The notes: generated from the sequence alone by a model not told the origin. 64,000 nucleotides of DNA from Corylus avellana (GCF_901000735.1 NC_081542.1:12423180-12487179); one strand, 5' to 3'; shown: positions 23,930 to 36,814, counted from the first letter of the stretch. Numbers and translations are program-made.

Positions 23930-26900
23930 TTAAACCTTCAGCAACTCCTGCAAGACAATGGCAAGATAAATAGATGTCAAAAATCAGGGCTATATGAAAG
24001 GTATTGGAGTGAAAAGACAAGCAATAAACAATAATGACATTCATGGACACTTTTGACTGCAGCTATGGAGATCCACGGAGTGATGAATAGCAACTATCTT
24101 TCATTTGTAATGCAAACATGTAAGGAAAGGTACACTAAAAAGAAAATAAATTCCAGTTTCAAATGTTTAACCTATTCCATCAATTTAAGTGATATGATAA
24201 TACCTTCTCTTTCTGTTTGAAGAGGGCATCGACCTTCTTCATATACTCATCTGTCAGCTTCTGCACAAGGAGAATGAAATGTGAAAAACAGATATTAATA
24301 ATAGGGGTATCCGTGGAAGCAAATCTAGGGAAGAATTTTTGGTGCCCAGGTTTAGGGGAAACCCATAATTTCCAGAATTTTGGTCTCAGGTCCGGAAGCA
24401 TCTAGATAATGGGAGTACACAAAACCGTCGAGTTACCTGCAAATCACTTGACAAGTCCTTCACAATATCTTCAGAGAAATTTTTCTCCTGCATGAAAGGA
24501 AAGCAAAGTAAAGATTAATACTCGATTTTAACAGGAAAAAAAAAAAAAAAAAATTGGGACTCAAAGAAGCAATTATTGGAAAGAGAGATAAAAAACCGAC
24601 AATGGAATTTATAGATTCACACCTTCTCAAGTTTGTCGTAGGCTTTTAAAGTGTCTCTTCTTATATTCCTCAATGCCACCTATAAACAGTTGAGTGGAAG
24701 AAGATATTCAAGAGAACAACAAGTTCAGTGACTTTAATATAGCCTATGTATTGATCTATAACAAAGATTATTTGCACTTAGGTAAGTATACAGTGCCATG
24801 ACCAAACCACACCTCGACTGAATTTCAATGTGTTCAAAGAACAAGCCATTGATGTCTGACTTTTCAACCCCAAATTAACAAGTTTCAGACAACTACGGAG
24901 AAAACGAGGGGAGGAAGGAAAAAAGAAGAAGGGGGGAACATAAAATACATTTTGTAAGTTATAGCCATTTCTTGAGATCTGGTTTGGTCTGCCTACTCTG
25001 TGCAGATACACAATTTTAATACAAGCGTAGGCAGGTAGTTATCTCAAATTATCCACAGATAGTGCCACTGTACCTTCCCTTCTTCAGCCAGTTTAGCTAC
25101 AACTTTTAACATTTCCTGCAATGGAAAAAACAAAAATAAATTGATAATAAAGTTCTCTGTGAGCATGATTCAAGGAACTTCACTGATTGGTGTACATCTT
25201 CAGAAAACAGTATACTTCAATTTCAATACAATTACAGACGTTACAAACCATTCTTTCTATTGTGCTCTTGAACAACATTTGAAACCTCCAAATAAATAGG
25301 TAACAAGAATACTCTTAACATGTAAATGCACTTACAAGTGTAAAATAATAATAATTTTCTTTTTTTTTTTTTTTTAGAAAAAAAAAAAAAGCACCAACCT
25401 TTTTAAAGAAAAGACCTGAGCAGAAGGATATCTAAAACAAATCAGAAAACAAGTACTAAACCAAGCTCCAAGGAGCAACACAAGACAATGAATTGGCTAC
25501 AGTCTTAAATTCAACACCCAGGAAAAGATAGAACATAGAAATAAAAGTAAAATTCCAGCTGAAATTTCTAATCAATTGAATACAGAAAAGACATATGGCA
25601 TAGAAAAACAACATACTAAATGGAGATCTGTAAATAAAGTAAATGATTGTGACAAGTTCAAAGGTCACTGGGAATTTTAGTGATTACATGTAAAGAGATA
25701 AAAGACAAGCAGCTATACCTTCCTCCTTTCTGATGTAAGTTGAGGGAGGGTCAATCTTATCACTTCTCCATCGTTGTTTGGAGTCATACCAAGATCAGAG
25801 CCTACAATGGCCTTCTCTATAGACTTTAAGCTGAGAAACATGACACGTCAAACAGTAAAAGAGACTGCAAAGAGAGACTACATTAAAGATTTCAGAGGCC
25901 AGTCCCCTGTTCTATAGCTCAGAACAACTGGACAATTAAATCCCTTTGGTGTTCAAAAAGTCATCGAATATTCACTGGCATATATAGTTTTTTTTTTTTT
26001 TTTTTCAGTTTACATGGCATCTGAGAAAATTTTAATTTTTACTTCTTAGTATAGACATTGTATTCATTGCAGAAGAGTAAATGAAGCATCTTTACTGGTC
26101 CTCAACCATTATTTCATGTCCTTGAGTTAATAGAAATACCTGGATTTGTCATACGGCTGTATCAAGAGAGAACTTGCATCAGGAGTACTGATTTGAGCAA
26201 TGCTCTTCAAGCTAACTGGAGTTCCATAATACTCCACCTGGAAAAGGCATTAGGTTATAGCTAATCTAAGAGAAAGGATAAACAAAGATCAAATTAATAA
26301 TTATCTGTGATGACTCTATGACAACTTTTGCAACAAGTGTTGCAAAAGCCACCTCATGTTTCCTAGAACTACATATGCAGACGACATCACCTTTTTGTTA
26401 GAAAATTCACCCAAAATACAAAGTCAAAATTATTAGTCAGTGGATAAAGTGGGGGCCTAATAGATTTTTGCTGACATGCTCCCACGATTACCACTTGAAA
26501 CAAAAATTATGCAACATGAAAAAATGAAAATCAGCACACTTATACAACGAAATGGAACCTATTGCAAAACTAAATCACCAAAAACTACTGCAACACCAGA
26601 ATCTACTTGAAAACAGCAAGCTTCTCCTCATTGGAGGAAAAAAAAAAAACTAAGGAAATAATTTATGCTATAGATATGCATTGCATACAACAGAGAAAAA
26701 AACAAATAATAGAAATTTCATCGCTACTAGATTTTCCTTTCGATCTCTTCATGTCAAAGGATACAAATTTGTCTGGTTTTAAACCTGTAAAACTTATAAA
26801 TGATGGCTTCCAGTGTTGTGCATCAGTTTCACACTCATTTCTTATGTTTATTAGAGAGTTGAGTTGATACTGGGTTCTTAGGAGAAAAAGGTTTCCCTAC

Positions 26901-28750
26901 CAACAAGTGAAACAATAGAGCATTTGAATTCCAGGTCCAGAACCAGTCTGGCTTGAATGGAAACTTAAAGTGGGTCCACCTTTTGCTCCCAAGTTCTAAA
27001 CATGAAGTCATGAAGTAATCAATACAAAAAGAACTAACTATAATTTCAAATCCATAAACTTAACACCAACTAAAGTATGCTTTGGAACATAAGTATGATA
27101 AGTCAGTATCTTTGCTTCCACATGCACATTCACTCTTCATAATCACAACACAACCATAGATTACCATGGATGGCCTGATTAGATTGTGCTTCATATAGAT
27201 TTTTTTTTTCTTTGATATATATTATGCTTCATATAGATTTTTTTTTTCTTTGATATATATTATGCTTCATATAGATTGTTATGACGGTATTCATGAAAAA
27301 CAAGAAAAGATTTCAATCTGTCGATTAGAATGACGAGTGTAAACCTTTGTATAATTCATGATCCTGACCAGCATAAATTCAAGTGCCTTATTTTAATCTT
27401 TGTATCAATGGTTTCTGCAGTGTGGGATCAGTGTCCTAAACAAAATTTGGCTGGACATTTTTCAAAAGCAGATGTACAAAAAACTGAATAAGAAAAGTAG
27501 CAAAACTGCATATAGATTCATACCTCAATTTTATCTAGCATGTCTGGGTTCGATCTCCCTGTCCTTACAGAATTGAAACTGGTTCGAACTATCTCAATAG
27601 TCTTTTCCATTCTTCCTTTCTGAAAAGCCACCAATAATATCAATAGTACACTTTCCTTCAACATTACCAAAATCTATTGCCTTGAATTCAGCACACTAAA
27701 TTTTACAATCAACCATCAGAGACTCACTTACAGCATCTTTCTCTATCAAAGATTTCTCTGCTTGAATTTCTTCAAGAGATGCAGACACAAATCCTCTTCT
27801 GAAGGATTCACAACAAAAACACAAGATAAAAATAGGGTACCAAATAACTCACCATCCAATCACTAACTCAGACTGAGTCGACCAACATAACAATGGTACA
27901 CATCCCAACTCCCATCCTAACACGGTCCATCATTTCAAAACAAAATCACCATTTCTATGCTCTAAACTCCAAAACCAGCATAGCCAAATCTATAACAATT
28001 GGAAGTTTGTTATTTATTTACTTTTTTTTCCGGATTTTTCTTTATTAACGAAAGAAAGGGGGGGTTCTGCCTCATCATAATACACAGTCATCGAGTACAT
28101 ATCATCTTTCAAAACAGAAATTGGAAAGATAAAGAGCATCACTCATTTGCAATAACTGCCAATCAACTTGCATCAATCAAAAGCATAACTGTAGCAAAAA
28201 TAAGTAATCAAATCTTTTCCAATCAACTTGCCTCCTTTGCAGGAACTGCCTCATAACAACAGGCTTCCCAGAAAATCCAACAACACCACTTCGAAGTGTC
28301 ACATAGCTTGCAGCCGAGCTCCACGAATGCGCACTAACCCTGGTCGACTGGCATTTCACAATACCCGGTCCTCCATTATACGTATCTGCAAAAATGCTCA
28401 ATCATAAACCGCTCTCTCGGCAAAAAAATCAATACCCATTAAGCAAAACGAAGTTGCAAATCAAACCCACTGTTCTAGCCAAAGACTCAGACTCAAACTC
28501 TAAAAGGGTCACCTAGAAAGCCAACCAATTTCACAATTTTCATTTACATTACCAAAACAAGCCACGAGAGTCTATGAATCACTAGCAATGTCTAAAACGT
28601 TCATAACTAAGAAAACACAAGAAAATGTGAGATACAATGTTAAAGGTTTAAGTGGTACGTACCTCGAAGAGAGAGGAGGGCTTTGGGAGGGTTTTGCTGG
28701 GGTTGGATGATGGACCGTACAGGGGTGGTTGGACAAAACGGCGTCGCCAT
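23930..28750 (-). CDS. RRF: Plastid ribosome recycling factor
   Basis: Eleven exons on the minus strand, in transcript order: 28750-28663, 28385-28232, 27798-27732, 27619-27524, 26237-26140, 25830-25719, 25115-25074, 24679-24623, 24487-24437, 24260-24204, 23947-23930. Total 279 residues. The N-terminus ([14 protein letters not shown].., Ser/Thr-rich, basic) looks like a chloroplast transit peptide. The mature part has the classic RRF signature: [85 protein letters not shown] and an ELLKV end. RRF splits post-termination 70S ribosomes with EF-G; the plastid form is needed for chloroplast translation. Several exons are tiny (42-57 bp). Intron 2 must use a GC donor (AG|GCAAGT) to keep the frame; the nearest GT gives a stop. 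The gene is divergent from the distant PLP9 gene. Confidence 0.96.
27187..27278. repeat. 38-bp tandem repeat in an RRF intron
   Basis: TGCTTCATATAG starts at 27187, 27225 and 27263, giving two full 38-bp units and a partial third, each with a T-run and TTTGATATATATTA. It lies in intron 4 of RRF, between the exons ending at 27524 and starting at 26237. Confidence 0.9.
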
Positions 28751-29058
28751 GAAGGCTCGAATGCTATTGAAGCTTGGCAAAGCTTTGTGGTTAAAGTCTC
28801 AGTGAGTGCTCGTTTGTGGGGGTAAAGTTCGCAATACGAATCGTCAACCTCCGTCGTCCAAGGCGCTAGGAAGACGAAGAATAAGAATGGGTTTTGGGTT
28901 TGTGGATAAGCATCTTCTATTGGGTTTGTTTGGCTTCCTGGACCAGGAGACACCAAACCCTGACTAGATAGTATCCTGCGCCGGGTAGCAAAAGGCGTGT
29001 CAAAAGTAGGCTCGAAAGAGTATATTTGAAATTGCGTTTAAGAAATAGAATTTTTAAT
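28751..29058 (-). promoter_or_regulatory. Likely RRF promoter and 5' leader
   Basis: Sequence upstream of the RRF start codon, moderately GC-rich until about 28985. I see no clear TATA box. Confidence 0.35.
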
Positions 29059-29483
29059 GGCCTGTTTGGAATTACATTTGAGGGATCGCAAAGTGCTTTT
29101 AAGTTTTTAACACTTAAAAAGTTCATTTGAAAAAAAAAAAAAGTAATCATTTGTTAAAAAAATTAAAAACGCTTTTAAGGGTCCAAAAGCTTAAAAGTGA
29201 CAAAAACGTATTTTTTGTAAAAGCTTAAAAATGAAGCTTTTATCCAAAAACGTTTTTCGACTTAAAAACTTTATTTCTCAAACGCAACCACAAACATGCT
29301 CTAAGTCAAAAAATGTTATTTGGCAAAAGCTTCATTTTTAAGCTTCTGTCTATTTTTAAAATTTTTAAACTCTTAAAAGTGCTTTCAAATTTTTTTTATC
29401 AAACCGGTACCTTTTTATTTTAAACAAACTTTTTGAATGCTAAACTCACTTTTAGACCCCTCAAAAGCACATCCAAACAAGCC
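29059..29483. mobile_element. Candidate MITE with imperfect TIRs, 425 bp
   Basis: Starts GGCCTGTTTGGAATTACATT and ends ..GCACATCCAAACAAGCC, whose reverse complement begins GGCTTGTTTGGATGTGC. GAGGGATC/GAGGGGTC follows on both sides. The interior is full of short AAAAGCTT/AAGCTTTT-like inverted pieces. No reliable target duplication. 29484-30065 after it is AT-rich with no gene. Confidence 0.55.
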
Positions 29484-30065
29484 ATAAATCTCACTCTAGA
29501 ATTATAAGAAATTATAGGATTAAGATTTATTTAGCATTTAATTTTAGGTTATGTTTGGCATGCACAATGATTATTTAATTAAAAAATAACTTTTTATTGA
29601 TAATAAAAAAGGTAAAATTGACTAGCCTTGGACAGGGTTAGCTGTAACCTTAGGTGGATTAAGCGTCCGCCTAAGAGCCTGTTTGGAAGGCTCCATTAAT
29701 AAATATTAAAGGGGATTTATATTTAAAATAAAAAATAAAAAATAAAAAATTAAGGGCTTAGTTACAGTTAATATTATTTAATTAATGCCCTAAATTATGG
29801 TAAATAGGTAATTAATAAATGCATGAATATCGTTTGATTATCTTACAAACTTAAATTTCTAACATTTCATTTTTGAAATAAGTCTTAAAAAATTGATAGC
29901 ATTAAATAAAAAAATCCAATAATATATTAATATTAAAGTCATTCTTAAATAAAATTATCACATTTAACATAGTGCAACTAGTAAGCAATAAATTATTATC
30001 CAAAGTCCCAATTGCCAAATCGATTGTCATTGCATGAGATTAATAATTTTGTCCATATGTCTTTA

Positions 30066-30165
30066 AGGAGTAGCGCAATCAGTTGTGGATCACGCCTAAT
30101 GAAACAAAAGTCACTAGTTCAAATCTCTCTCTCCCTCTTGTATGAACATATCAAAATAATAATAA
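30066..30165 (+). mobile_element. tRNA-derived SINE copy
   Basis: GGAGTAGCGCAATCAG (A-box region), GGATCACGCC, then TCACTAGTTCAAATCTC (B-box), a CT-rich stretch, CTTGTATGAACATATCAAAA and an A/T tail. Same block order as the copy at 33892. Confidence 0.65.
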
Positions 30166-30569
30166 CGTCTATATGCAACGTTCAAAATATGAATTTATGA
30201 TTCGAGTCCATTTAAGAAAATTAAATGTTGAAAAGATGAAAAGTATTTAAATATTTTATTCAATTACAAGCTCCTCTTTATAAGTTTCTATTTTTCTATT
30301 CAAGTCTTATTCAAATTTGAATTATTCTATTCTTCATTATTTTCCAACAACTTATTATCAAGTCCTTAAAATCATTCCATATCTGATCGATAACAAAATG
30401 TTAGTTACCAAAAACTCAATCAATCACTTGCCTTATTTTTTTTTTTATTTGATTTTAAGAAATTTTCACACTAATTTGTCTTTCCTTTTATAGATTGAAA
30501 GTGTTAGATAATCCTATCATAAAGATTATAGTGAATTCGAATTGTATCGAGCGAAAATAATAATTTTTA

Positions 30570-31289
30570 GGGTAAAGTCCATATACCACCCTCAAACTAC
30601 CACCTAATTAACAATGTACCCCCCAAACTATCAATTGTGACAATGTCCCCCCAAACTACCAAAACATTGTTAATGTCCCCCCTAAAGCTAACAAAAAGAT
30701 AAAAATGCCCTTATGTATTTCTCAATAAGACAAAAATACCCCTATAAATTCAATAAATAAATTTTTATTATTTTTTAAAAAAAACGAAAATTTTAATTTA
30801 ACAAGAAATATTTTTTTTAAAAAAAAATAATTATTATTTTTTAAACGAAAAATTTTAATTTTTTTTTAAAAACGATTTTTTAAAGCGATTTTTTATTTAA
30901 ACATAAATTTTTATTTAAAAGAAACGGAAATTTTTTATTTTCTTAAACGAAAATTGTTAATTTTTTAAAAAACAGAAATTAAAAAAAAAAAAGTTATAAA
31001 AAAAATATTTTTCATAACAAAAAAAAAAAAATTTAATTTTTTTCTTATACAGTGGATTTTTTTTAATTTTAAATTTGCCACCCTTTGAATTTTTATTTAT
31101 TTATTTTAGTTTTAGGTTTTTTCTAGAAGTTTTAGTATTTTTTGTTTTTATTTTACTAAGGGTAGTTTCGTAATTAGGGGAAACATTGACAATTTTTGGT
31201 AGTTTGAGGGGAAAATTGTCACAATTAAAAGTTTAGGGGGGACATTGTCAATTGGGTGGTAGTTTGAATGGGGTATATGGACTTTCCCC
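30570..31289. mobile_element. Long-TIR MULE-type non-autonomous element (copy 3)
   Basis: Starts GGGTAAAGTCCATATACC and ends GGTATATGGACTTTCCCC, with inverted arms of about 150 bp. A perfect 9-bp duplication TAATTTTTA lies at 30561-30569 and 31290-31298. The interior is an A/T-rich stretch of AAACGAAAATTTT-like units, no transposase. Confidence 0.9.
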
Positions 31290-31548
31290 TAATTTTTAAA
31301 TTTTAAAAAAATGTTTCACTTAAACTTCTCGTTTTAGGTCGCAAAATGTAAGGAATAACTATTCCTCAATTTAAGGAATAGTCATGTCCTCTTCTTGAAA
31401 ATGTCTATTACAAGTGTTAGAGTATATGTATACTTTAGCACCGATACTATTTTATTCCACATTCTCCCATTCTTAATAAATACTTCTTTTTTTACTAATA
31501 GAATAGTCATTTTTCATACCAAACATATCTAACATACCTAGTATAATT

Positions 31549-33188
31549 AGAGTGCTGCCCAGTATCATATCTCCTTTTCAGAGTGTTTTTATCCTAGAAA
31601 GGCTCATTATGGACAATATTCTTGTGGCTTTTGAGGCCCTGCATACAATGGACATACGTCTGAAAGGGAGAAATGGGTTTATGGCAATGAAACTGGATAT
31701 GAGCAAGTCCTATAATCGGATTGAATGGCCTTATTTGGAGGCAATTATGCAAAGACTGGGGTTTGAGGCTTGTTGGGTGCATCTAATAATGACGTTTGTC
31801 CGAACAGTTTCTTATCCTGTTCTTGTTAATGGTCACCCTAATAGAAAAATTATCCATGCTCGGGGAATCAAGCAAGGAGACTCGTTGTCCCCCTATTTGT
31901 TCATTTTCAGTGCAGAAGGTTTGAGTAGTTTATTGCTACGAGTAGAGTGGGAAGGCAAGATCACAGGTCTACTAATTGTCAGGGGAGAACAAAGATCAAC
32001 CTCCTGTTTCTCCGCGGATGATAGTGTGCTTTTTTGCATAGTTAACATTCAGGAATGGGGTAACATTCAAGATGTGCTAAAAGTTTATAAAGGCGTGTCA
32101 GGACAAAAGCTTAATCGGGACAAAACATCTCTATATTTTAGCATAAACACAAGGCAGGAAGCAATATAGGCTACTAGCTCAGCTGCGGGGATAAGCACTA
32201 CACAATGCTATGAAAAATATTTGGGGTTGCCAGCCCTTGTTGGTCGCTCCCGGAGAAAGGCTTTTTCCAATATCAAAACTCGAATTTGGGAAAACCTAAA
32301 TGGATGGAAGAAAAATTTTGTCCCAAGCTGGAAAGTAGGTCTTGTTGAAAGCGGTCATACAAGCTATACCCACCTATACGATGAGTGTTTTTCAGCTCTC
32401 AAAATCCATTTTCCGTGATATCAACTCTATGATGGGTAAATTTTGGTGGGGGCATAAGGTGAAGGATAATAAAATCGTATGGATGAGCTCGAAAAAGTTG
32501 GGTTTAGCTAAAGAAAAAGGGGGTATGGGCTATCGTGATTTAGAGCAGGGTCGGCTCAATGTATTTGGGGGCTTTAGGCGAAATTTTGAAGTTGAACCTT
32601 ATTTTTTTAATATTTAAATATTAATTAAATAATATTTATTTTAATAATATTATTATATTTTTATAATATTATTATTATTTTCATTCTCATTGTTGTTTCA
32701 TGACTTTTAAGTTTAACTTTTAACTAGTTGCCCAAAAAAATTGATGTGGCATATTTGTTTTTTTGGGTTAATTGGTCTTAAATTTTTATGGGAAAAAATT
32801 TTGGGCCTTATTTAAAAAAAAAATTAGGCCTTAAGTTGAAATAAAATTAAAATTCTTTTTGGGCCTTATTAAAAAAAATTTTGGACCTTGCTAACTGGGG
32901 GCCCTAGGCGACCGCCTCAGTGGCCTAGCCATTGAGTCGGTCCTGAATTGGAGCTTTTTAATTTGACATTGCTTTCAAAACAGGGTTGAGGATTAACCCA
33001 AAATACGGACTCTCTAGTGGCAAAACTGTTTAAGGAGAAGTATTACTTTTCTGAAACGTCTAATTTGGGGTGGAAACCATCTTTCGCCTAGAGGAGTATC
33101 TGGAATTTGAAAAAGCTTCTTAGTGAGGGGATGATCTGGAGGGTGGGGGACGAAAAATCTATTAGCTTCTAGGGCAATAAGTGGGGGA
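31549..33188 (+). mobile_element. L1-type LINE fragment (reverse transcriptase), dead
   Basis: The frame at 31549-32169 encodes the middle of a LINE reverse transcriptase: ISPFQSVFILERLIMDN, GIKQGDSLSPYLFIF and FSADDSVLF, the place of the usual FADD catalytic motif. A stop at 32167 and a frameshift near 32340 break the downstream thumb region (YLGLPALVGRSRRKAF, then IPTYTMSVFQLSK, then MGYRDLEQ). The frame resumes after a hAT insertion at 32954 and stops near 33188 around the region usually reading GDGSSIxxWxDKW. Both the 5' end (endonuclease) and 3' end are missing. It is an old, non-functional copy. Confidence 0.9.
32546..32945. mobile_element. hAT-like MITE nested in the LINE, 400 bp
   Basis: Ends CAGGGTCGGCTCAATG and CATTGAGTCGGTCCTG are inverted copies with two mismatches, in the CAGGG style of hAT elements. 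The flanks are ATTTAGAG (32538-32545) and AATTGGAG (32946-32953), six of eight matching, as for an aged 8-bp duplication. Removing it brings the LINE coding stretches on both sides together. No transposase inside. Confidence 0.85.
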
Positions 33189-33368
33189 AAAAAGAGTTAT
33201 AATGGTCGAATTGCAACAATTTGAAAGTTTGGGGGGGTCAAGTATAACGTTTTAAACATTTGAGGTAAAAGTGCAAATGAGTGAATAGTTCAGGGGGTCA
33301 AATGTATTTTCCTTTTTTTTTTTTTTTTTGAGACAAATATTTCAAATAGACATATAGTAAAGAAGAGA

Positions 33369-33421
33369 AGGGCTAGGAGCCTAGGGAGCCAAATACATGA
33401 ACTCAGAAAAATTTTCAAACT

Positions 33422-33453
<32 letters not shown>

Positions 33454-33570
33454 TTCAAACTGACGTGGTAGATAAGGGAGAGAGAATTACATTTTTTTAA
33501 TTTAGAAACTATTGCCACGTCAGTTTGAAAAATTTTCTGTGTTCATTTGTTTGGCTCTCTAGCAATTCTC
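33369..33570. mobile_element. Fold-back MITE, about 200 bp
   Basis: GGAGCCAAATACATGAACTC, AGAAAAATTTTCAAACT on the left is matched by the reverse complement of AGTTTGAAAAATTTTCT, GTGTTCATTTGTTTGGCTCTC on the right, around a poly-A. A GACGTGG/CCACGTC inner pair is also present. Confidence 0.65.
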
Positions 33571-33891
33571 AATAAATAATAAAGGTTTTTAACATATTTT
33601 TGGTAGGTATTTTTGAAATTTTTTTCTTTCCCGCTCAAAAATTTGGTAATTATTGCGTCAAATATTTGTTATGCAAAATCGTGATTTTGCTTTAAATTCG
33701 TGCCTTTTCAAATTAGTACCCTTTAACCTGCTTATAGAAATTGCAAATTGTTTTCCATTTTTAGATTATGCGTTTTTTTAATCGCAATGCCAAATGCTTT
33801 GTGTTTTTTGACTTCTTTTAAAAACGCAGATTATTCTTGCGAAATCATAATCCTAAACACACCCTTATGTGCATAATCCATATAATTAAAG

Positions 33892-33997
33892 GTTCTCAAG
33901 GGACAGCTCAATCGGCAGGGGACCACGCTTCATCAAGCTGAAATCACTAATTCGAATCCACCATTTCCCTCTTGCGTGGACATTAAAGAAAAAAAAA
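33892..33997 (+). mobile_element. tRNA-derived SINE with perfect target duplication
   Basis: Body: GGGACAGCTCAATCGGCAGG (A-box region), ACCACGCTTCATCAAGCTG, CTAATTCGAATCC (B-box), CCCTCTTGCGTGGACATTA, poly-A. The 17-bp sequence AATCCATATAATTAAAG at 33875-33891 is repeated exactly at 33998-34014. A tRNA-like promoter, an A tail and a long duplication define a SINE moved by a LINE. Confidence 0.9.
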
Positions 33998-34014
33998 AAT
34001 CCATATAATTAAAG

Positions 34015-35808
34015 AGAAATGCCACGGTTCCTCTTATGGTTTTCTTGGTATTTTCCTAATCCTATGTAAATATTGTTTTTTTTTAAAAAAAAAAAAAAAA
34101 AATTGTTGAGAAAGTAGTAACACTTCTCATAATTAAATTATATTTTTACTCTTAAAAGCCTTAAGAGTATATCCATCATCAAATTAATTTTGTTATGAAT
34201 ATAGTTATGAATGTGCATAATTGATATAATTGGTGCTTATGAAATATAAATTTGTGTTGATAAATTAGGATTATGGATATCGATTATCAAATTAAATTAC
34301 TTGATTTTGTGATGAATCTAGTTATAAGTGCGTATATTTATTAATTCCACATCAATTCATCATTGGTTGGATAAATTCTTTCAGGAGGCAATCATGTTCC
34401 TGAAATGCTGACAACATTAGTCTTCTCCATGGTGTTAAACGTGCGAATTATGTAACATGTTCTCTCTCCTGCTTATGTCTGCAAGTCTGTAAACCAGGCA
34501 GGCTCCAGGACTTGTCCTGAATCATTGAACCTGCAACCCCTTTTTAATTTTTAATTTTTTTTTAAAAAAATTGTTTTAATTTGTCCTTCTTTTTTGTTTA
34601 GAATTTTTAATTTATTTTATTAGGGATATTTTTATTATTGGGGAGATAATGACAAATTTTTTATAGTTTGAGAGATGATATTGTCGCAGTCGAAAATTTG
34701 TGAAGATATTATTAATTGGGTTGTAGTTTGAGAGATCATGATCTTCTAAAAAAATTGAAAATTCTCAAATTATGTAATTTAGGTTACTTTTAAATATCAA
34801 ACGACTTGGAAAATGCTACCTATTAAAAATGTAACATGTTATCAAATCATTCAGAAAGAATTTTCTTCTCAAAACGCTTCTTATTCACTTTTACAGAAAC
34901 GCTTCTTATTCAAAAAGCCGAAAGACAATTTTCGGTTAAAAGTTTTTTTACAACATAGAAAGTAAAAACTTAATAAAAATATACTCAATTCTTAACGGTA
35001 ACATTTCACATTTTTAATAGGTTGCATTTTCTAAGCGTTTCAATGTAAATAAACGGTTAAATTTAATAATTTGAGAATCAAAGATCTTGATCCTTGTTTG
35101 AAAGGGTACATATACTTTTTTCATAGAGAAATGCTACTGCTCATCATGATATTCTCTTGATCCAACATGCATATTGTTTTCTAAAAAAAATATGAGCGAC
35201 GAATAGTGTAAATATTTTTCTACACATAACTACGTAAGATCAAAAGAACACCACGAAAACCATTGGATTCATCTTTTTCCAAATAGTTATTACTACTCAT
35301 TAAATCTCTTACTAGTTTGTGACCAAAAATGAAAGAATATTGAGAAAATCAACGGTCCCTTGCAGCTAAACGTTTGTGTGACTTTTCCAAGTCACAAAGT
35401 CCAACGATTTTCCATTGAGAAAATCAATTGGCTTTTAATGGGATTTGCCTGTTGTAGGTTTTGGCCTTCTTTTTTTTAGCCAGGATCAACTTGTGCTGCA
35501 AATTTTAAACGAATCAAAAGGGTCGCTTCAAAGGATCGAATTAATTAAATTTTGTCAATGCTATTTAACTATTAACAATTATTATTATTTTTATTTTTTT
35601 TGGTATGGCGAGTTTTCAGAGTTGTTAAGTCAATCCCTTAGGCCATATATGTGTCTCGATCTCCGAGAATGATGTGGCTCTTAAAATTACCATTGAGTTT
35701 ATGATTAATTACTATTGAATTTTGATCAAATGGTGATTTTAAAAATTACCTTATTTTTAGAGGAAAACAAGAGGAACTTATAGAATTACTCATAATATGT
35801 GTATATAG
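34015..35808. other. Intergenic with relic MULE arm
   Basis: AT-rich. The part 34610-34745 (GGGGAGATAATGACAAATTT, TAGTTTGAGAGATGATATTG, TTAATTGGGTTGTAGTTTGA) matches one arm of the element at 30570-31289, so it is a one-ended relic. 35665-35760 contains a copy of the GATGTGGC MITE family. No gene seen. Confidence 0.55.
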
Positions 35809-36812
35809 TGTTAGTTCTTGTGTTGGCTTAATTCAGTTCCAAAATGCAGATGCTACTGTTCACGGCTCAAACACTGATATAGAATGCTCAGAATCCAATC
35901 TCCACCGTTCATAATGTAGATTCATGTGTTATGAACGTCCCTGCAAAATTTCAGCTCAATCGGACCACAAACGCCCATCGATCGGAGTTGTTGATGAAGA
36001 CTGGACAGTCCGGGTCCGGACCTCCAGAAGTCGGGTTCGGACCCCATTTCCAGAAGCAAAGCTTGATGAGGCAGGTCCGGACCTCCAGACGCTGGGTCCG
36101 GACCTGATATCCAGAACGTGAAGTTTGAAGGAGATGTCCGGACCTCCAATGTTGGGTCCGGACCTCAGTTCCAGAGAACACTTGTTTGTTGAGATGTCCG
36201 GACATACGAATTGAAGGTCCGGACATCACTAGGTTACGAATAAGTAAACCTAGCCATGTCCGGACCTCAGATCAGCCATGTCCGGACACGGCAGTATTAT
36301 GTTGTGTATTTTTCTATTTAAGCTACGGGAGTTTGCCATTGTAACCTACGTATTTTTGGAGAGCAAAATCAGAGAGCTTAGAGAGAGATATTGTTCTAGC
36401 TTATTTGAGAAGGGATTAAATACGTGAAGCCAATCGGAGTTCCGGTGAAAGGAAATCTTATAGAAGAATTGTGCCAGATGTTCTGGAAAGGGCTACTGCG
36501 GTAGAAGTCAAGTGGGTCGCTTGTCGTGTACAAGGAAGAGTAGATTGCAAAGGTTTTGTAATTCTTCTTGTATTCCTTATTCTTCTTATAGTGGATTGAT
36601 TTCCTGGGTTTGGCTGCCCCGGAGAGGTTTTACATTTAGAGAGTTCTCTAAATGGTTTCCTCTTCGTAACCAAATATCTGTGTTCTTGATTTTCATTACA
36701 TATCTGTATTTGGTTGATTATTGATTGTTAGGTCAGATCTTATTCCGCTTAATATTTGTGAATCACCTAGACATTTGAATAGGTGTCGTTTGGAGTCGTT
36801 TTAGAATTTTCA
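35809..36812 (+). repeat. 5' LTR of gag-only Copia element
   Basis: Begins TGTTAGTTCTTG and ends AATTTTCA (TG..CA). It is preceded by TATAG (35804-35808), the target duplication. It matches the 3' LTR except for about five substitutions and two one-base indels, judged by eye. The region 36010-36290 holds nine GTCCGGAC palindromes and one GTTCGGAC variant. A TATTTAAG box follows near 36313. Confidence 0.95.
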
Positions 36813-36814
36813 AT

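Noticed and set aside
35922..36229. Short frames in the LTRs (35922-36229, 40159-40582, 36458-36724, 40696-40962)
   Set aside because: They translate the GTCCGGAC array or LTR tail, and occur identically in both LTRs. LTRs are non-coding.
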